64,000 nt of DNA from Bradyrhizobium sacchari (GTDB lineage Bacteria; Pseudomonadota; Alphaproteobacteria; Rhizobiales; Xanthobacteraceae): the NCBI RefSeq assembly GCF_002068095.1, contig NZ_LWIG01000013.1, positions 112,400 to 176,399 on the forward strand, in the 5' to 3' direction. This document shows positions 45,456-53,553 of this stretch, piece after piece. How positions within the stretch are numbered: the stretch's first letter is position 1; every line of letters starts with the position of its first letter. The translations under genes and the position numbers were made by a program. A model generated the notes under the pieces. It ran no database searches and was not told where the DNA came from. It saw nothing but the letters and a program-made list of their open reading frames with translations.

Positions 45456-45869
45456 CTACCCCTTCGCCGGACGAAACACGGGGAGGGTGATCTTGTCGTC
45501 CAGCACCTCGAAGGCGACCTCGAGCTTCATGTCGAGCTCGAGCGCTTCCGGCGTCTGCGGGCAGTCGATGATGTTGCTCATCATCCGCGGCCCTTCGGCG
45601 AGCTCGACCACCGCGATCGCGTAAGGCGGCGTGAAGCCGGGCGCGGCGGGACGGTGGTTGATCACGTAGCTGTAGAGAAAACCCTTGCCGCTCGCCTTGA
45701 AGATGCTGACCTTGCGCGAGGCGCAGGACGGGCAGAACGGGCGCGGCGGGAAATAGACATGCGCGCAGGCGTCGCAGCGTTGCAGGCGCAATTCGCCGGC
45801 TTTGGTGCCGTCCCAGAAATGCTGGGTCTCCGGCGTCGGTTTCGGTCGCGCCCGCTGCGGTTCGGCCAT
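45456..45869 (-). CDS. DUF35 (Zn-ribbon and OB-fold) protein
   Basis: Small protein, 137 residues from ATG 45869, with a GGGAGGG ribosome site. An N-terminal helix (TQHFWDGTKAGELRLQRC) leads into a rubredoxin-like zinc ribbon with CDAC and CPSC, then an OB-fold (FLYSYVINHRPAAPGFTPPY). Such proteins bind acyl-CoA and act as partners of thiolases. First gene of the DUF35-thiolase-SDR operon; divergent from the amidase, with a small GGCAGGC/GCCTGCC hairpin (45889-45907) in the spacer. Confidence 0.9.
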   Translation of the reverse strand: MAEPQRARPKPTPETQHFWDGTKAGELRLQRCDACAHVYFPPRPFCPSCASRKVSIFKASGKGFLYSYVINHRPAAPGFTPPYAIAVVELAEGPRMMSNIIDCPQTPEALELDMKLEVAFEVLDDKITLPVFRPAKG

Positions 45870-46046
45870 GTCGGAACACCCTCCCAAGGGCAGGCTTCAC
45901 GCCTGCCTGTTTCGATCTTGATGCGACAATCAGCTATCGCGCGTCAACGGTCCAGCAATGCGCATGCATGCCATCATGCGTACAATGCTTGTGTCGGACT
46001 GAGTCAGCGCTATAGATTGCGCGCGCCAATATTCCGTGAGACAGAC

Positions 46047-47396
46047 ATGCCCGATTTTCCGACACTGGCGAAGCTCGCCGACGACCTCGAAAGCGGCCGC
46101 ACCACCTCCCGCAAGCTGGTCGAGGCGTGCATCGCCAGGATTGCCGATCCCGCCGGCGAGGGGCAGCGCACCTTCATCCATGTCGACAAGGACGCGGCGC
46201 TGACGACCGCCGACGCCATGGATGCCCTGCGCAAGGTCAAGGCGGCGCCGTCGCCCTACGCCGGGATTCCCATCTCGATCAAGGATCTGTTCGACATCAG
46301 GGGACAGACGACACGCGCCGGCTCCCGTGCGCTCGACGATTCCGATCCTGCGGAGCACGATGCGGCCGCGGTCGCGCGGCTGCGCAGGGCCGGCTTCGTG
46401 TTGATCGGGCGCACCAACATGACCGAGTTCGCCTATTCCGGCATCGGCATCAATCCGCATTACGGCACGCCGAAAGGCGCCTGGAACCGCGCTGTGGGCC
46501 ATGTGCCCGGCGGCTCCTCCTCGGGCGCCGCGGTGTCCGTGCTCGACGGCATGGCGCATGGCGCGCTGGGCACCGACACCGGCGGCTCCTGCCGCATCCC
46601 GGCGGCCTTCAACGGCATCGTCGGCTACAAGCCGACGCAGCGCCGCGTGCCGCTGGACGGCTCGGTACCGCTGTCCTTCTCGCTCGACAGCATCGGGCCG
46701 CTGGCGCGATCGGTCAGCTGCTGTGCCATACTCGACGCGGTGCTGGCGAACGAGCCGATCACCGTGCTGAAGCCGCGGCCTGTGAAAGGCATGCGGCTCG
46801 CGGTGCCGACCACGATCGCGCTCGACGATCTCGACGCTGCGGTCGCCGAGACTTTCGAGCGCGCGCTGAAGACGTTGGCTGACCATGGCGCCATCATCGA
46901 GCGGATCGAGATGACCGAATTCCACGACATCGGCCCGATGAATGCCAAGGGCGGCTTTGCGGCGTCCGAGAGCTACGCCTGGCACCGCTATCTCATCACG
47001 TCCAAGGGCGACGTCTACGATCCCAGGGTCGCCGTGCGCATCATGCGCGGCGAGGCGCAGAGTGCGGCCGACTACATCGATCTCATCAACGAGCGCCGCT
47101 CGCTGATCGCCCGCGTCAATGCGCGCATGGCGCCCTATGACGCCCTGGTGTTGCCGACCACCGCCAACACGCCGCCGAAGATCGCCGATCTCGCCGATGA
47201 CAAGGCGTTCACCACGCAAAACCTGCGCGCGCTGCGCAACTGCACCCTCATCAACATGATCGATGGCTGCGCCATCTCGCTGCCCGCGCACCGCGCGGGC
47301 GACGTCCCGGTCGGCCTGATGCTGGCGGGCGCGGGCGGCTCGGATCATCGTATCTTTGAACTTGCTGCCGGCATGGAGACCGTCATTCGTGTTTGA
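46047..47396 (+). CDS. Amidase signature family hydrolase
   Basis: Ser-Ser-Lys amidase, 449 residues. Catalytic Lys in PISIKDLFDI, the glycine/serine block PGGSSSGAAVSV with the cis-Ser, and the nucleophile Ser in DTGGSCRIPAAFNG are all present. ATG 46047 follows a spacer with the direct/inverted CGCATG...CATGCG repeat (45961-45980). It overlaps a DUF2848 gene by eight bases. Allophanate, indoleacetamide and aspartyl-tRNA amidases share the fold; a stand-alone enzyme next to DUF2848 points to small-molecule amide hydrolysis. Confidence 0.88.
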   Translation: MPDFPTLAKLADDLESGRTTSRKLVEACIARIADPAGEGQRTFIHVDKDAALTTADAMDALRKVKAAPSPYAGIPISIKDLFDIRGQTTRAGSRALDDSDPAEHDAAAVARLRRAGFVLIGRTNMTEFAYSGIGINPHYGTPKGAWNRAVGHVPGGSSSGAAVSVLDGMAHGALGTDTGGSCRIPAAFNGIVGYKPTQRRVPLDGSVPLSFSLDSIGPLARSVSCCAILDAVLANEPITVLKPRPVKGMRLAVPTTIALDDLDAAVAETFERALKTLADHGAIIERIEMTEFHDIGPMNAKGGFAASESYAWHRYLITSKGDVYDPRVAVRIMRGEAQSAADYIDLINERRSLIARVNARMAPYDALVLPTTANTPPKIADLADDKAFTTQNLRALRNCTLINMIDGCAISLPAHRAGDVPVGLMLAGAGGSDHRIFELAAGMETVIRV

Positions 47397-48075
47397 CCTC
47401 ACTTTCACCGTCGATGCCCAGGACACCACCACGCCGCTGACGCTCGCGATCGACCAGATGGTCATCGCCGGCTGGACCGGCCGCGATCCCGTCGCGCGCG
47501 ACAAGCACATCGCCGAGCTGCAGGAGATGGGCATCGCCCCGCCGGCCTCGACCCCGATCTACTATCGCGCTTCCGCGCGGCGGCTGACCCAGGAAGACAG
47601 CATCGAATGCACCGGCGATGATTCCTCCGGTGAAGTCGAGTTCGTGCTGATCGGCTGGCAGGGCCGCATCTTCGTCGGCTGCGGCTCCGACCACACCGAC
47701 CGCAAGGTCGAGGCCTACAACGTCACGGTGTCCAAGCAGATGTGCGACAAGCCGATCGCCTCCACGCTGTGGGAGCTCGAAGACGTCATCGGGCACTGGG
47801 ACAAGATGATCCTGCGCTCCTACGCCACCATCAAGGGGGAGCGCGTGCTTTATCAGGAGGGCACGCTGGATGCGATGCTCCCCGTCAGCGACCTGATCGC
47901 GCGCGGCTTTGAGGGTGGAAAGTTCCCCGACGGCTGCGCCATGTTCGGCGGCACGTTTGCGGCCAAGGGCGGCATCCGCCCCGCAGAGCGTTTCGACTTC
48001 GAGCTCGAGGATCCCGTGCTGAAGCGGACGATCAGGCACGGCTATGACGTGGCGACGCTGCCGGTGCGGGGCTGA
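47389..48075 (+). CDS. DUF2848-family protein
   Basis: Soluble protein, 228 residues, starting at GTG 47389 inside the amidase stop region. It opens FDLTFTVDAQDTTTPLTLAI and contains IGWQGRIFVGCGSDHTDRKVEAY and a C-terminal FGGTFAAKGGIRPAERFDFE, patterns I recall from DUF2848, a family related in fold to fumarylacetoacetate hydrolases. Usually found beside an amidase or hydantoinase-like gene. Its reaction is unknown; translational coupling to the amidase suggests it handles the amide-derived acid. Confidence 0.78.
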   Translation: MFDLTFTVDAQDTTTPLTLAIDQMVIAGWTGRDPVARDKHIAELQEMGIAPPASTPIYYRASARRLTQEDSIECTGDDSSGEVEFVLIGWQGRIFVGCGSDHTDRKVEAYNVTVSKQMCDKPIASTLWELEDVIGHWDKMILRSYATIKGERVLYQEGTLDAMLPVSDLIARGFEGGKFPDGCAMFGGTFAAKGGIRPAERFDFELEDPVLKRTIRHGYDVATLPVRG

Positions 48076-48089
48076 AGTCGATCCCCACC

Positions 48090-48210
48090 GTCATTGCGAG
48101 GAGCCCTTGCGACGAAGCAATCCAGGCCGGTTCCGCGGTGGGACTCCGGATTGCTTCGCGGAGCCTGTCATCGGGCCGCGCTTCGCGCGGACCCGTTGGC
48201 TCGCAATGAC
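48090..48210. repeat. Palindromic intergenic repeat, family A copy 4
   Basis: Left arm GTCATTGCGAGGAGCCCTTG as in copy 3; right end TGGCTCGCAATGAC. The right half is extended by a CGGGCCGCGCTTCGCGCGGA-type hairpin not present in the other copies. Confidence 0.8.
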
Positions 48211-48271
48211 GGGGAGATAGCCATCGGAAATCGGGTGGCGGGGTGAACGTCGGGCAGCGAAGGTAATTGCT

Positions 48272-49018
48272 ATGACAATGACCGCACGAAAATCGCTCCA
48301 AAAGCCATTCGCTGACCTTGCCGCCCATGTCGACGCCCTCGACTGGCCGCAGATCACCGCCGAGCTCGATTCCCAGGGCTGCGCCGTCCTGAAGAACCTG
48401 CTGACGCCGGAGCAATGCCGCGCCGTCGCCGCGCTCTACCCGGACGATGCGCACTTCCGCAGCCGGATCGTCATGGGCCGCCACGGCTTTGGCCGCGGCG
48501 AGTACAAGTACTTCTCCTATCCGCTGCCCGACCTGATCGCGCAGCTCCGCCCGGCGCTCTATGGGCACCTGCAAGCCGTCGCCAATCGCTGGAACGAGGC
48601 GATGGGGATCGAGATCCGCTATCCCACGGCGCATGCGGCCTTCCTGAAGCGCTGCCACGAGGCGGGGCAGGCGCGCCCGACGCCGCTGCTGCTGCAGTAC
48701 GAGGCCGGCGACTACAATTGCCTGCACCAGGATCTCTATGGTGAGCACGTGTTCCCGCTCCAGGTCGCGATCCTGCTCTCCGAGCCCGGACGCGATTTCA
48801 CCGGTGGCGAGTTCGTGCTGACCGAGCAGCGCCCGCGCATGCAGTCGCGTGCCGAGGTGGTTCCGCTGATGCAGGGCGACGCGGTCGCCTTTGCCGTGCA
48901 TCACCGTCCGGTGCAGGGGACACGCGGAACCTATCGCGTTAATCTCCGCCACGGCGTCAGCCGGATTCGCTCGGGCCAGCGCCATACGCTGGGTGTGATC
49001 TTCCATGATGCCAAATGA
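48272..49018 (+). CDS. 2OG-Fe(II) oxygenase
   Basis: Non-heme iron dioxygenase, 248 residues, with a double-stranded beta-helix. The HxD iron motif is in NCLHQDLYGE, the distal His in FAVHHRPVQGT, and the 2-oxoglutarate-binding Arg in RVNLRHGVSRI; GGEFVLTE is a conserved strand. Proteins of this kind are often annotated as prolyl-hydroxylase-like with unknown substrate. It is followed nine bases later by alkB, so the two may be co-expressed and a nucleic-acid or repair-related role is possible but unproven. Confidence 0.82.
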   Translation: MTMTARKSLQKPFADLAAHVDALDWPQITAELDSQGCAVLKNLLTPEQCRAVAALYPDDAHFRSRIVMGRHGFGRGEYKYFSYPLPDLIAQLRPALYGHLQAVANRWNEAMGIEIRYPTAHAAFLKRCHEAGQARPTPLLLQYEAGDYNCLHQDLYGEHVFPLQVAILLSEPGRDFTGGEFVLTEQRPRMQSRAEVVPLMQGDAVAFAVHHRPVQGTRGTYRVNLRHGVSRIRSGQRHTLGVIFHDAK

Positions 49019-49027
49019 GCACTGCGA

Positions 49028-49681
49028 TTGACGGGTGATCTGTTCGACAATGTCGCCGAGGCGCAACCGTCGCGCGAGGAGATCGCGGACGGCGCCGTGC
49101 TGCTGCGCGGCTTCGTCAAGCCGGTCGAGAACGAACTGATCGACGCCGTGCGCGCCATCGTGGCACAGTCGCCGTTCCGGCGGATGACCACGCCCGGCGG
49201 CTACCAGATGTCGGTGGCCATGACCAACTGCGGCGAGCGCGGCTGGATCACCGATCACACCGGCTATCGCTACGATCCGATCGATCCCCGAACCGGTGCG
49301 CCATGGCCGGCGATGCCGCCGGTGTTTTGCGATCTCGCCCGCCGCGCAGCCGAGCAGGGCGGCTTTGCCGGCTTTTCGCCCGACGCCTGTCTCGTCAATC
49401 GCTACGAGCCCGGCACGCGGCTGTCGCTGCATCAGGACAAGGACGAGCTGGATTTCTCGGCGCCAATCGTGTCGGTCTCGCTCGGCCTGCCCGCGACCTT
49501 CCTGTTCGGCGGCCTCACGCGCAGCGACAAGCCGCGCCGCTTCCGGCTCGTCCATGGCGACGTCGTGGTCTGGGGCGGGCCGAGCCGGCTCGCCTATCAC
49601 GGCGTCGCGCCGCTCGCCGATGGCGAGCACGCGCTGCTGGGACGGAAGCGGATCAATTTGACGTTTAGAAGGACGCGGTGA
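49028..49681 (+). CDS. alkB: DNA oxidative demethylase AlkB
   Basis: Fe(II)/2-oxoglutarate dioxygenase that removes 1-methyladenine and 3-methylcytosine lesions, 217 residues. LDLF-like opening (TGDLFDNVAEAQ), substrate-lid MTNCGERGW, iron ligands in LSLHQDKDELDF and LAYHGVAP, and the 2OG-binding RINLTFRR at the C-terminus match E. coli AlkB. I place the start at TTG 49028, the only start that preserves the DLF opening; ATG 49015 is in another frame. It follows the 2OG oxygenase after nine bases. Confidence 0.92.
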   Translation: MTGDLFDNVAEAQPSREEIADGAVLLRGFVKPVENELIDAVRAIVAQSPFRRMTTPGGYQMSVAMTNCGERGWITDHTGYRYDPIDPRTGAPWPAMPPVFCDLARRAAEQGGFAGFSPDACLVNRYEPGTRLSLHQDKDELDFSAPIVSVSLGLPATFLFGGLTRSDKPRRFRLVHGDVVVWGGPSRLAYHGVAPLADGEHALLGRKRINLTFRRTR

Positions 49682-49689
49682 AAGAGCGT

Positions 49690-49766
49690 CGTTCCGGAGC
49701 GATGCGAAGCATCGATCCCGGAACCTCGAGATTCCGGGTTCGCGCTTTCGCGCGCCCCGGAATGAC
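49690..49766. repeat. Palindromic intergenic repeat, family C copy 2
   Basis: CGTTCCGGAGCGATGCGAAG...CGCGCCCCGGAATGAC, with an inner CCGGAACCTCGAGATTCCGG palindrome. Convergent alkB/TPP-enzyme spacer. Confidence 0.8.
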
Positions 49767-49771
49767 AAAAA

Positions 49772-51397
49772 CTACGGCTTCGGCGGATGAATAACCGCCC
49801 ACGGGCTCACCTCCGAATCCCGGGTCACCTCGATCGAGATCAGATACGGCCCGCCATGGCTAAGCGCCTTCTCCATCGCCGCCTTGAACTGGTCCGGCGC
49901 GGTGACGCGCGCGGATGCAACGCCAAAGGATTCCGCGAGCTTGACGAAATCCGGATTGACGAGATCCGATGCCACCACGCGGCCGTCGAAGCGCTCGCGC
50001 TGGTCGCGGCGGACATTGCCATAGGCGTTGTTGTTGAACACCAGCGTCACCACGCCGATGTCGAACTGCACGGCGGTGGCGAGCTCCTGCACGCCGAACA
50101 TGAAGCCGCCGTCGCCGGTGATCGCCACCACCGGCTTGTCGGGATTGGCGACCTTGGCGCCGAGCGCGGTCGGGAATCCGGAGCCGAGCGTACCCTGATA
50201 GCCCGAGGTGATGAAGGTGCGCGGCTCGTAGATCGGGAAGCCGTACCAGGAGGCGAAGCCGAACTGCGACAGCTCGTCGGTGACAATCGCGTTCGCCGGC
50301 AGCACCTCGCGCAAGATGTTCAGATACGCCATCTGCGGCTGGATGCGCTGGATCTCCCGCTGTGCCGTCGCGCTGGCCTCGCGGATCGCGGCGCGGCGGC
50401 CGGCGGTCTTGCTGTAGCCGGCCCTGCTGACGGCGGCGGCGAGATCGGCAGTCGCCGTCTTGGCATCGGCGACGATGGCAGTGTCAGAGATGAAGCGCCG
50501 CATCTCGACCGGATCGATGTCAATCCGGATGCTCTTCAATCCATCGGGACGGAACGGCCAGCGCGACATGGTCGGCAGCTCCAGCCGTGTGCCGATGCCG
50601 ATCATCAGATCGGTGTTCGGCCACAGCTTGTAGGCGGCGGCCATGGTGAGGCCGAGCTCATGCGCGTTGGAGACGATGCCGCGGCCGCTGCGGAAGGCGA
50701 CCACGGGCGCATCGATCATTTCGGCGAGCTCGAGGATCTCATCGCGCGCCTCGATCGCGCCGCTGCCGACGAAGATCATCGGCGCCTTGCTGGACTTGAT
50801 GAGCGCAGCGGCCTGCTTGATCAGATCAGGGTCGGGCAGGGGCGCGGGCAGGGGCTCCAGCACCTTGGCGGGACAGGTATCCGCCCGTTGGGTAAAGATG
50901 TCCCAGGGCATCTCGACCGAGGCGGGTCCGCGCCGCCCCGAGGTCATCTCCTGGAAGGCGCGTGCCACGGTGGTGGGCGCATTGCCGGGCGCTTCGATCC
51001 GGTCGGCCCATTTCACATAAGTGCGCAAGGTCGCGAGCTGGTCCGGCATCTCGTGCAGATGGCCGCGGCCCTTGCCGAGGAATTGCGTCGGCACCTGGCC
51101 GGTGACGCACAGCACCGGCTCGTTGCAGCCATAGGCCGTGAGCAGCGCCGCGCTGGCGTTGAGCACGCCGGGGCCGGGCACCACGCTGAACACGCCGGGC
51201 TTGCCGCTGGCGCGCGCATAGCCGAACGCCATGTAGCCGCAGGCCTGCTCGTGCCGCGCGCCGATCACCTTGAGCCGCGCCTGGTGGAAGGCGTCGAACA
51301 GCCCGTAGATTTGCGCGCCGGGCAGGCCGAACACGGTGTCGACCCCGTGAGCAACAAGCCCGCTTACGATCGCTTCGCCGCCGGTGAGGGTGGTCAT
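49772..51397 (-). CDS. Thiamine-pyrophosphate-dependent enzyme, acetolactate synthase-like
   Basis: TPP enzyme with three domains, 541 residues from ATG 51397. Catalytic Glu in GARHEQACGY, the N-terminal glycine-rich PGPGVLNASAAL, a middle Rossmann-like domain, and the TPP-binding GDGGFMFGVQELATAV ending in NN are intact. Acetolactate synthase, oxalyl-CoA and benzoylformate decarboxylases share this layout; no regulatory subunit gene follows. It is last in the direction of the hpa genes, 25 bases after the FAH-family gene, and may decarboxylate an aromatic 2-oxo acid; that is inference. Confidence 0.85.
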   Translation of the reverse strand: MTTLTGGEAIVSGLVAHGVDTVFGLPGAQIYGLFDAFHQARLKVIGARHEQACGYMAFGYARASGKPGVFSVVPGPGVLNASAALLTAYGCNEPVLCVTGQVPTQFLGKGRGHLHEMPDQLATLRTYVKWADRIEAPGNAPTTVARAFQEMTSGRRGPASVEMPWDIFTQRADTCPAKVLEPLPAPLPDPDLIKQAAALIKSSKAPMIFVGSGAIEARDEILELAEMIDAPVVAFRSGRGIVSNAHELGLTMAAAYKLWPNTDLMIGIGTRLELPTMSRWPFRPDGLKSIRIDIDPVEMRRFISDTAIVADAKTATADLAAAVSRAGYSKTAGRRAAIREASATAQREIQRIQPQMAYLNILREVLPANAIVTDELSQFGFASWYGFPIYEPRTFITSGYQGTLGSGFPTALGAKVANPDKPVVAITGDGGFMFGVQELATAVQFDIGVVTLVFNNNAYGNVRRDQRERFDGRVVASDLVNPDFVKLAESFGVASARVTAPDQFKAAMEKALSHGGPYLISIEVTRDSEVSPWAVIHPPKP

Positions 51398-51422
51398 TGC
51401 ACTATTCCATTTCGATTGTTGT

Positions 51423-52292
51423 TCAGGCTTCGTCGACCACGCCGTTTCGCAGCGTGCCGATGCCTTCGGCTGCGACCTCGATGACATCGCCAGGCTTCAG
51501 ATAGCGCGGCGGATCAAACCGCGCACCGGCACCGGTCGGCGTGCCCGTCACAATGACGTCACCGGGGACCAGCGTTGCGAAGGTCGAGATATAGCCGATG
51601 AGATAGCGGAGCGTAAACATCAACCGGCTGGTACGGTCGTCCTGCCTGAGCTCGCCGTTGACATGCGTGGTGAGCCTGATGTCGGCGACCTGCGATTCCT
51701 GTGTGTAGGGCACCAGCCACGGACCGAGGCTGCCGCTGGAATCGAAGTTCTTGCCCTGGGTGACGTTGAACTTGGCATGGCGCAGCCAGTCGCGCACCGA
51801 GCCTTCATTGCACAGCGTCAGCGCGGCGATGTGATCGAGCGCGGCGCTCTCGGAAATGTGCCGGCCTTGCTTGCCGATCACCAGCACGATCTCGCCTTCA
51901 TAGTCGAGCTGATGTGAAGCGCGCGGGCGCACCAGCGGCGTCTCGTGGCCGACGAAGGAGCGTGGATTGCGCATGAACATGCTCGGATATTTCGGCGCGT
52001 CCTGGCCATCCTTGTACTCGGCATTGCGGTCGGGATAGTTGACGCCGATGCAGATGATCTTCTCCGGCGCGGGCACCGGCGGCAGCCAGGTGATCTCGGC
52101 GAGCCCATGGTCCGGCGCGCGCCCGGCGGCTTCTTCCGCGAAGCTCACGAGCTTTCCGGCCGCGATGACTTCGCGCAGCGTTGGATAGTCCCTGGCGTAG
52201 CGCGCGGAGAGATCAACGATGCCGCCGTCCACGACGGCACCATAGCGGGCGTCGCCCTTGAAGGAATAGGTGGCGAGGCGAGGGAGTTTCAT
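51423..52292 (-). CDS. Fumarylacetoacetate hydrolase family protein, HpaG-like
   Basis: FAH-fold protein, 289 residues with a single catalytic domain. Metal ligands are in LDYEGEIVLVIG, and CIGVNYPDRNAEYK and VTGTPTGAGARFDPP are family blocks. In the hpa cluster the expected role is the HpaG decarboxylase/isomerase step. E. coli HpaG is a fusion of two such domains (about 430 residues); only one is present here, so one of the two steps must be supplied elsewhere or this is a different acylpyruvase. Confidence 0.82.
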   Translation of the reverse strand: MKLPRLATYSFKGDARYGAVVDGGIVDLSARYARDYPTLREVIAAGKLVSFAEEAAGRAPDHGLAEITWLPPVPAPEKIICIGVNYPDRNAEYKDGQDAPKYPSMFMRNPRSFVGHETPLVRPRASHQLDYEGEIVLVIGKQGRHISESAALDHIAALTLCNEGSVRDWLRHAKFNVTQGKNFDSSGSLGPWLVPYTQESQVADIRLTTHVNGELRQDDRTSRLMFTLRYLIGYISTFATLVPGDVIVTGTPTGAGARFDPPRYLKPGDVIEVAAEGIGTLRNGVVDEA

Positions 52293-52311
52293 GGGCTGCC
52301 CATTGTTATGC

Positions 52312-52438
52312 GTCGTCCCGGCGAAGGCCGGGACCCATACCGCGGAATCTATCGTGAGGGCGCGATGACAATCTCGAGCAACGTGTCTTCGTCAAACTCC
52401 TCCCTGTGGTTAGGGGTCCCGGCGTGCGCCGGGACGAC
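52312..52438. repeat. Palindromic intergenic repeat, family B copy 4
   Basis: GTCGTCCCGGCGAAGGCCGG...GGCGTGCGCCGGGACGAC with inner GGGACCCATA / TTAGGGGTCCC. It lies inside the hpa gene row. Confidence 0.8.
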
Positions 52439-52469
52439 GGGTGGAGACAGGTCTTGAAACTCATCCGCA

Positions 52470-53453
52470 TCAATCCGCCACCAGCACATCGGCAACGAAT
52501 TTCGGCTCACGCACGGCCTGGCCCGTGAACGGCGAGCCCTGCTCGAACCAGGAGCGCGGTGCGGGAGCGCCCCACAGCGTCTGGCGGCGCGGATCGCGCA
52601 GCGACCAGCGCAGCGGCTCGTGGTCATGATCGCCGGTGAAGTAGTCGCTGGTGTAGAGTTCAAGGCGGTGGCCGTCAGGATCGCGCACATAGAGGAAGAA
52701 CGCATTCGAGATGCCGTGGCGTCCGGGACCGCGCTCGATGTTCTTCACAAGGCCTTGCGAGGCCATGACGTCGCAGAGATGGATGATGTTCATCGCCGTC
52801 GGCGTCCAGTAGGCGAAATGGTGCAGCCGCGGACCCTTGCCGTTGGTGATCGCGAAATCGTGGACGTTGCCCTTGCGATGCATCCAGGCGGCGGCGATAC
52901 GCCCGTTCGGCCCGTCCTCCTCGGCGTATTCGGTGAGGCGGAAGCCGAGCCGTGCGTAGAAATCGACGGTGTCCTGCACCTCGGCGGCGAAGACGTTGAA
53001 ATGGTCGAGCCGCTGCGGGTGGCAGCCCCGATAGAGATCGTAGCGGCGGAGCAGATGCGGACGTTTGTCCATCGACGCATAGAGCTCGATCTGGAAGCCG
53101 AATGGATCGGTGAACTGAAGCGTGCGGCCCTGGAACGGCTGATCGACGAAGGCGTAGGCGAGGCCGTTCTCGGAGACGAACGCGGCGGCATTGTCGAGGT
53201 CTTTGTCGTTGCCGACCTTGAAGCCGAGCCTGTTGCAGGCGGGCACGGCGGCTTTCCGCAGCACCAGCGAATGATGCTGGTGCTCCTCGGCGGCGCGCAG
53301 GTACACGATCTTGTCGTCGGCATCCTCGACATGCAGGCCGACAATGGTCTCGTAGAACTCGCGGCTCAGCTTCAAATCAGTCACGTCGAGCACGACATGG
53401 CTGGAGCGGATGATGTTGAACGGCGGCTCGAAGACGTGTTGCGGTACGGGCAT
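52470..53453 (-). CDS. hpaD: 3,4-dihydroxyphenylacetate 2,3-dioxygenase
   Basis: Type I extradiol ring-cleavage dioxygenase of the VOC superfamily, 327 residues, acting on homoprotocatechuate. Two VOC modules; the iron ligands are His in LDHFNVFAAE, His in RLHHFAYWTP and Glu in HRLELYTSDYF, followed by the Tyr/His-containing FTGDHDHEPLRWS segment characteristic of homoprotocatechuate enzymes. GAGGGGAAA precedes the ATG. It is in the hpa gene row between the FAH-like gene and hpaE, with repeats on both sides. Confidence 0.9.
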   Translation of the reverse strand: MPVPQHVFEPPFNIIRSSHVVLDVTDLKLSREFYETIVGLHVEDADDKIVYLRAAEEHQHHSLVLRKAAVPACNRLGFKVGNDKDLDNAAAFVSENGLAYAFVDQPFQGRTLQFTDPFGFQIELYASMDKRPHLLRRYDLYRGCHPQRLDHFNVFAAEVQDTVDFYARLGFRLTEYAEEDGPNGRIAAAWMHRKGNVHDFAITNGKGPRLHHFAYWTPTAMNIIHLCDVMASQGLVKNIERGPGRHGISNAFFLYVRDPDGHRLELYTSDYFTGDHDHEPLRWSLRDPRRQTLWGAPAPRSWFEQGSPFTGQAVREPKFVADVLVAD

Positions 53454-53477
53454 TGGCGTTTCCCCTCGTTAGGCCCC

Positions 53478-53546
53478 GTCATTCCGGGGACCGGGCCCGG
53501 AATCTCGAGGTTCCGGGTCCGATGCTTCGCATCGTCCCGGAACGAC
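53478..53546. repeat. Palindromic intergenic repeat, family C copy 3
   Basis: GTCATTCCGGGGACCGGGCC...GCATCGTCCCGGAACGAC, with the inner CCCGGAATCTCGAGGTTCCGG-like core. Between hpaD and hpaE. Confidence 0.75.
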
Positions 53547-53553
53547 GGCGGTT

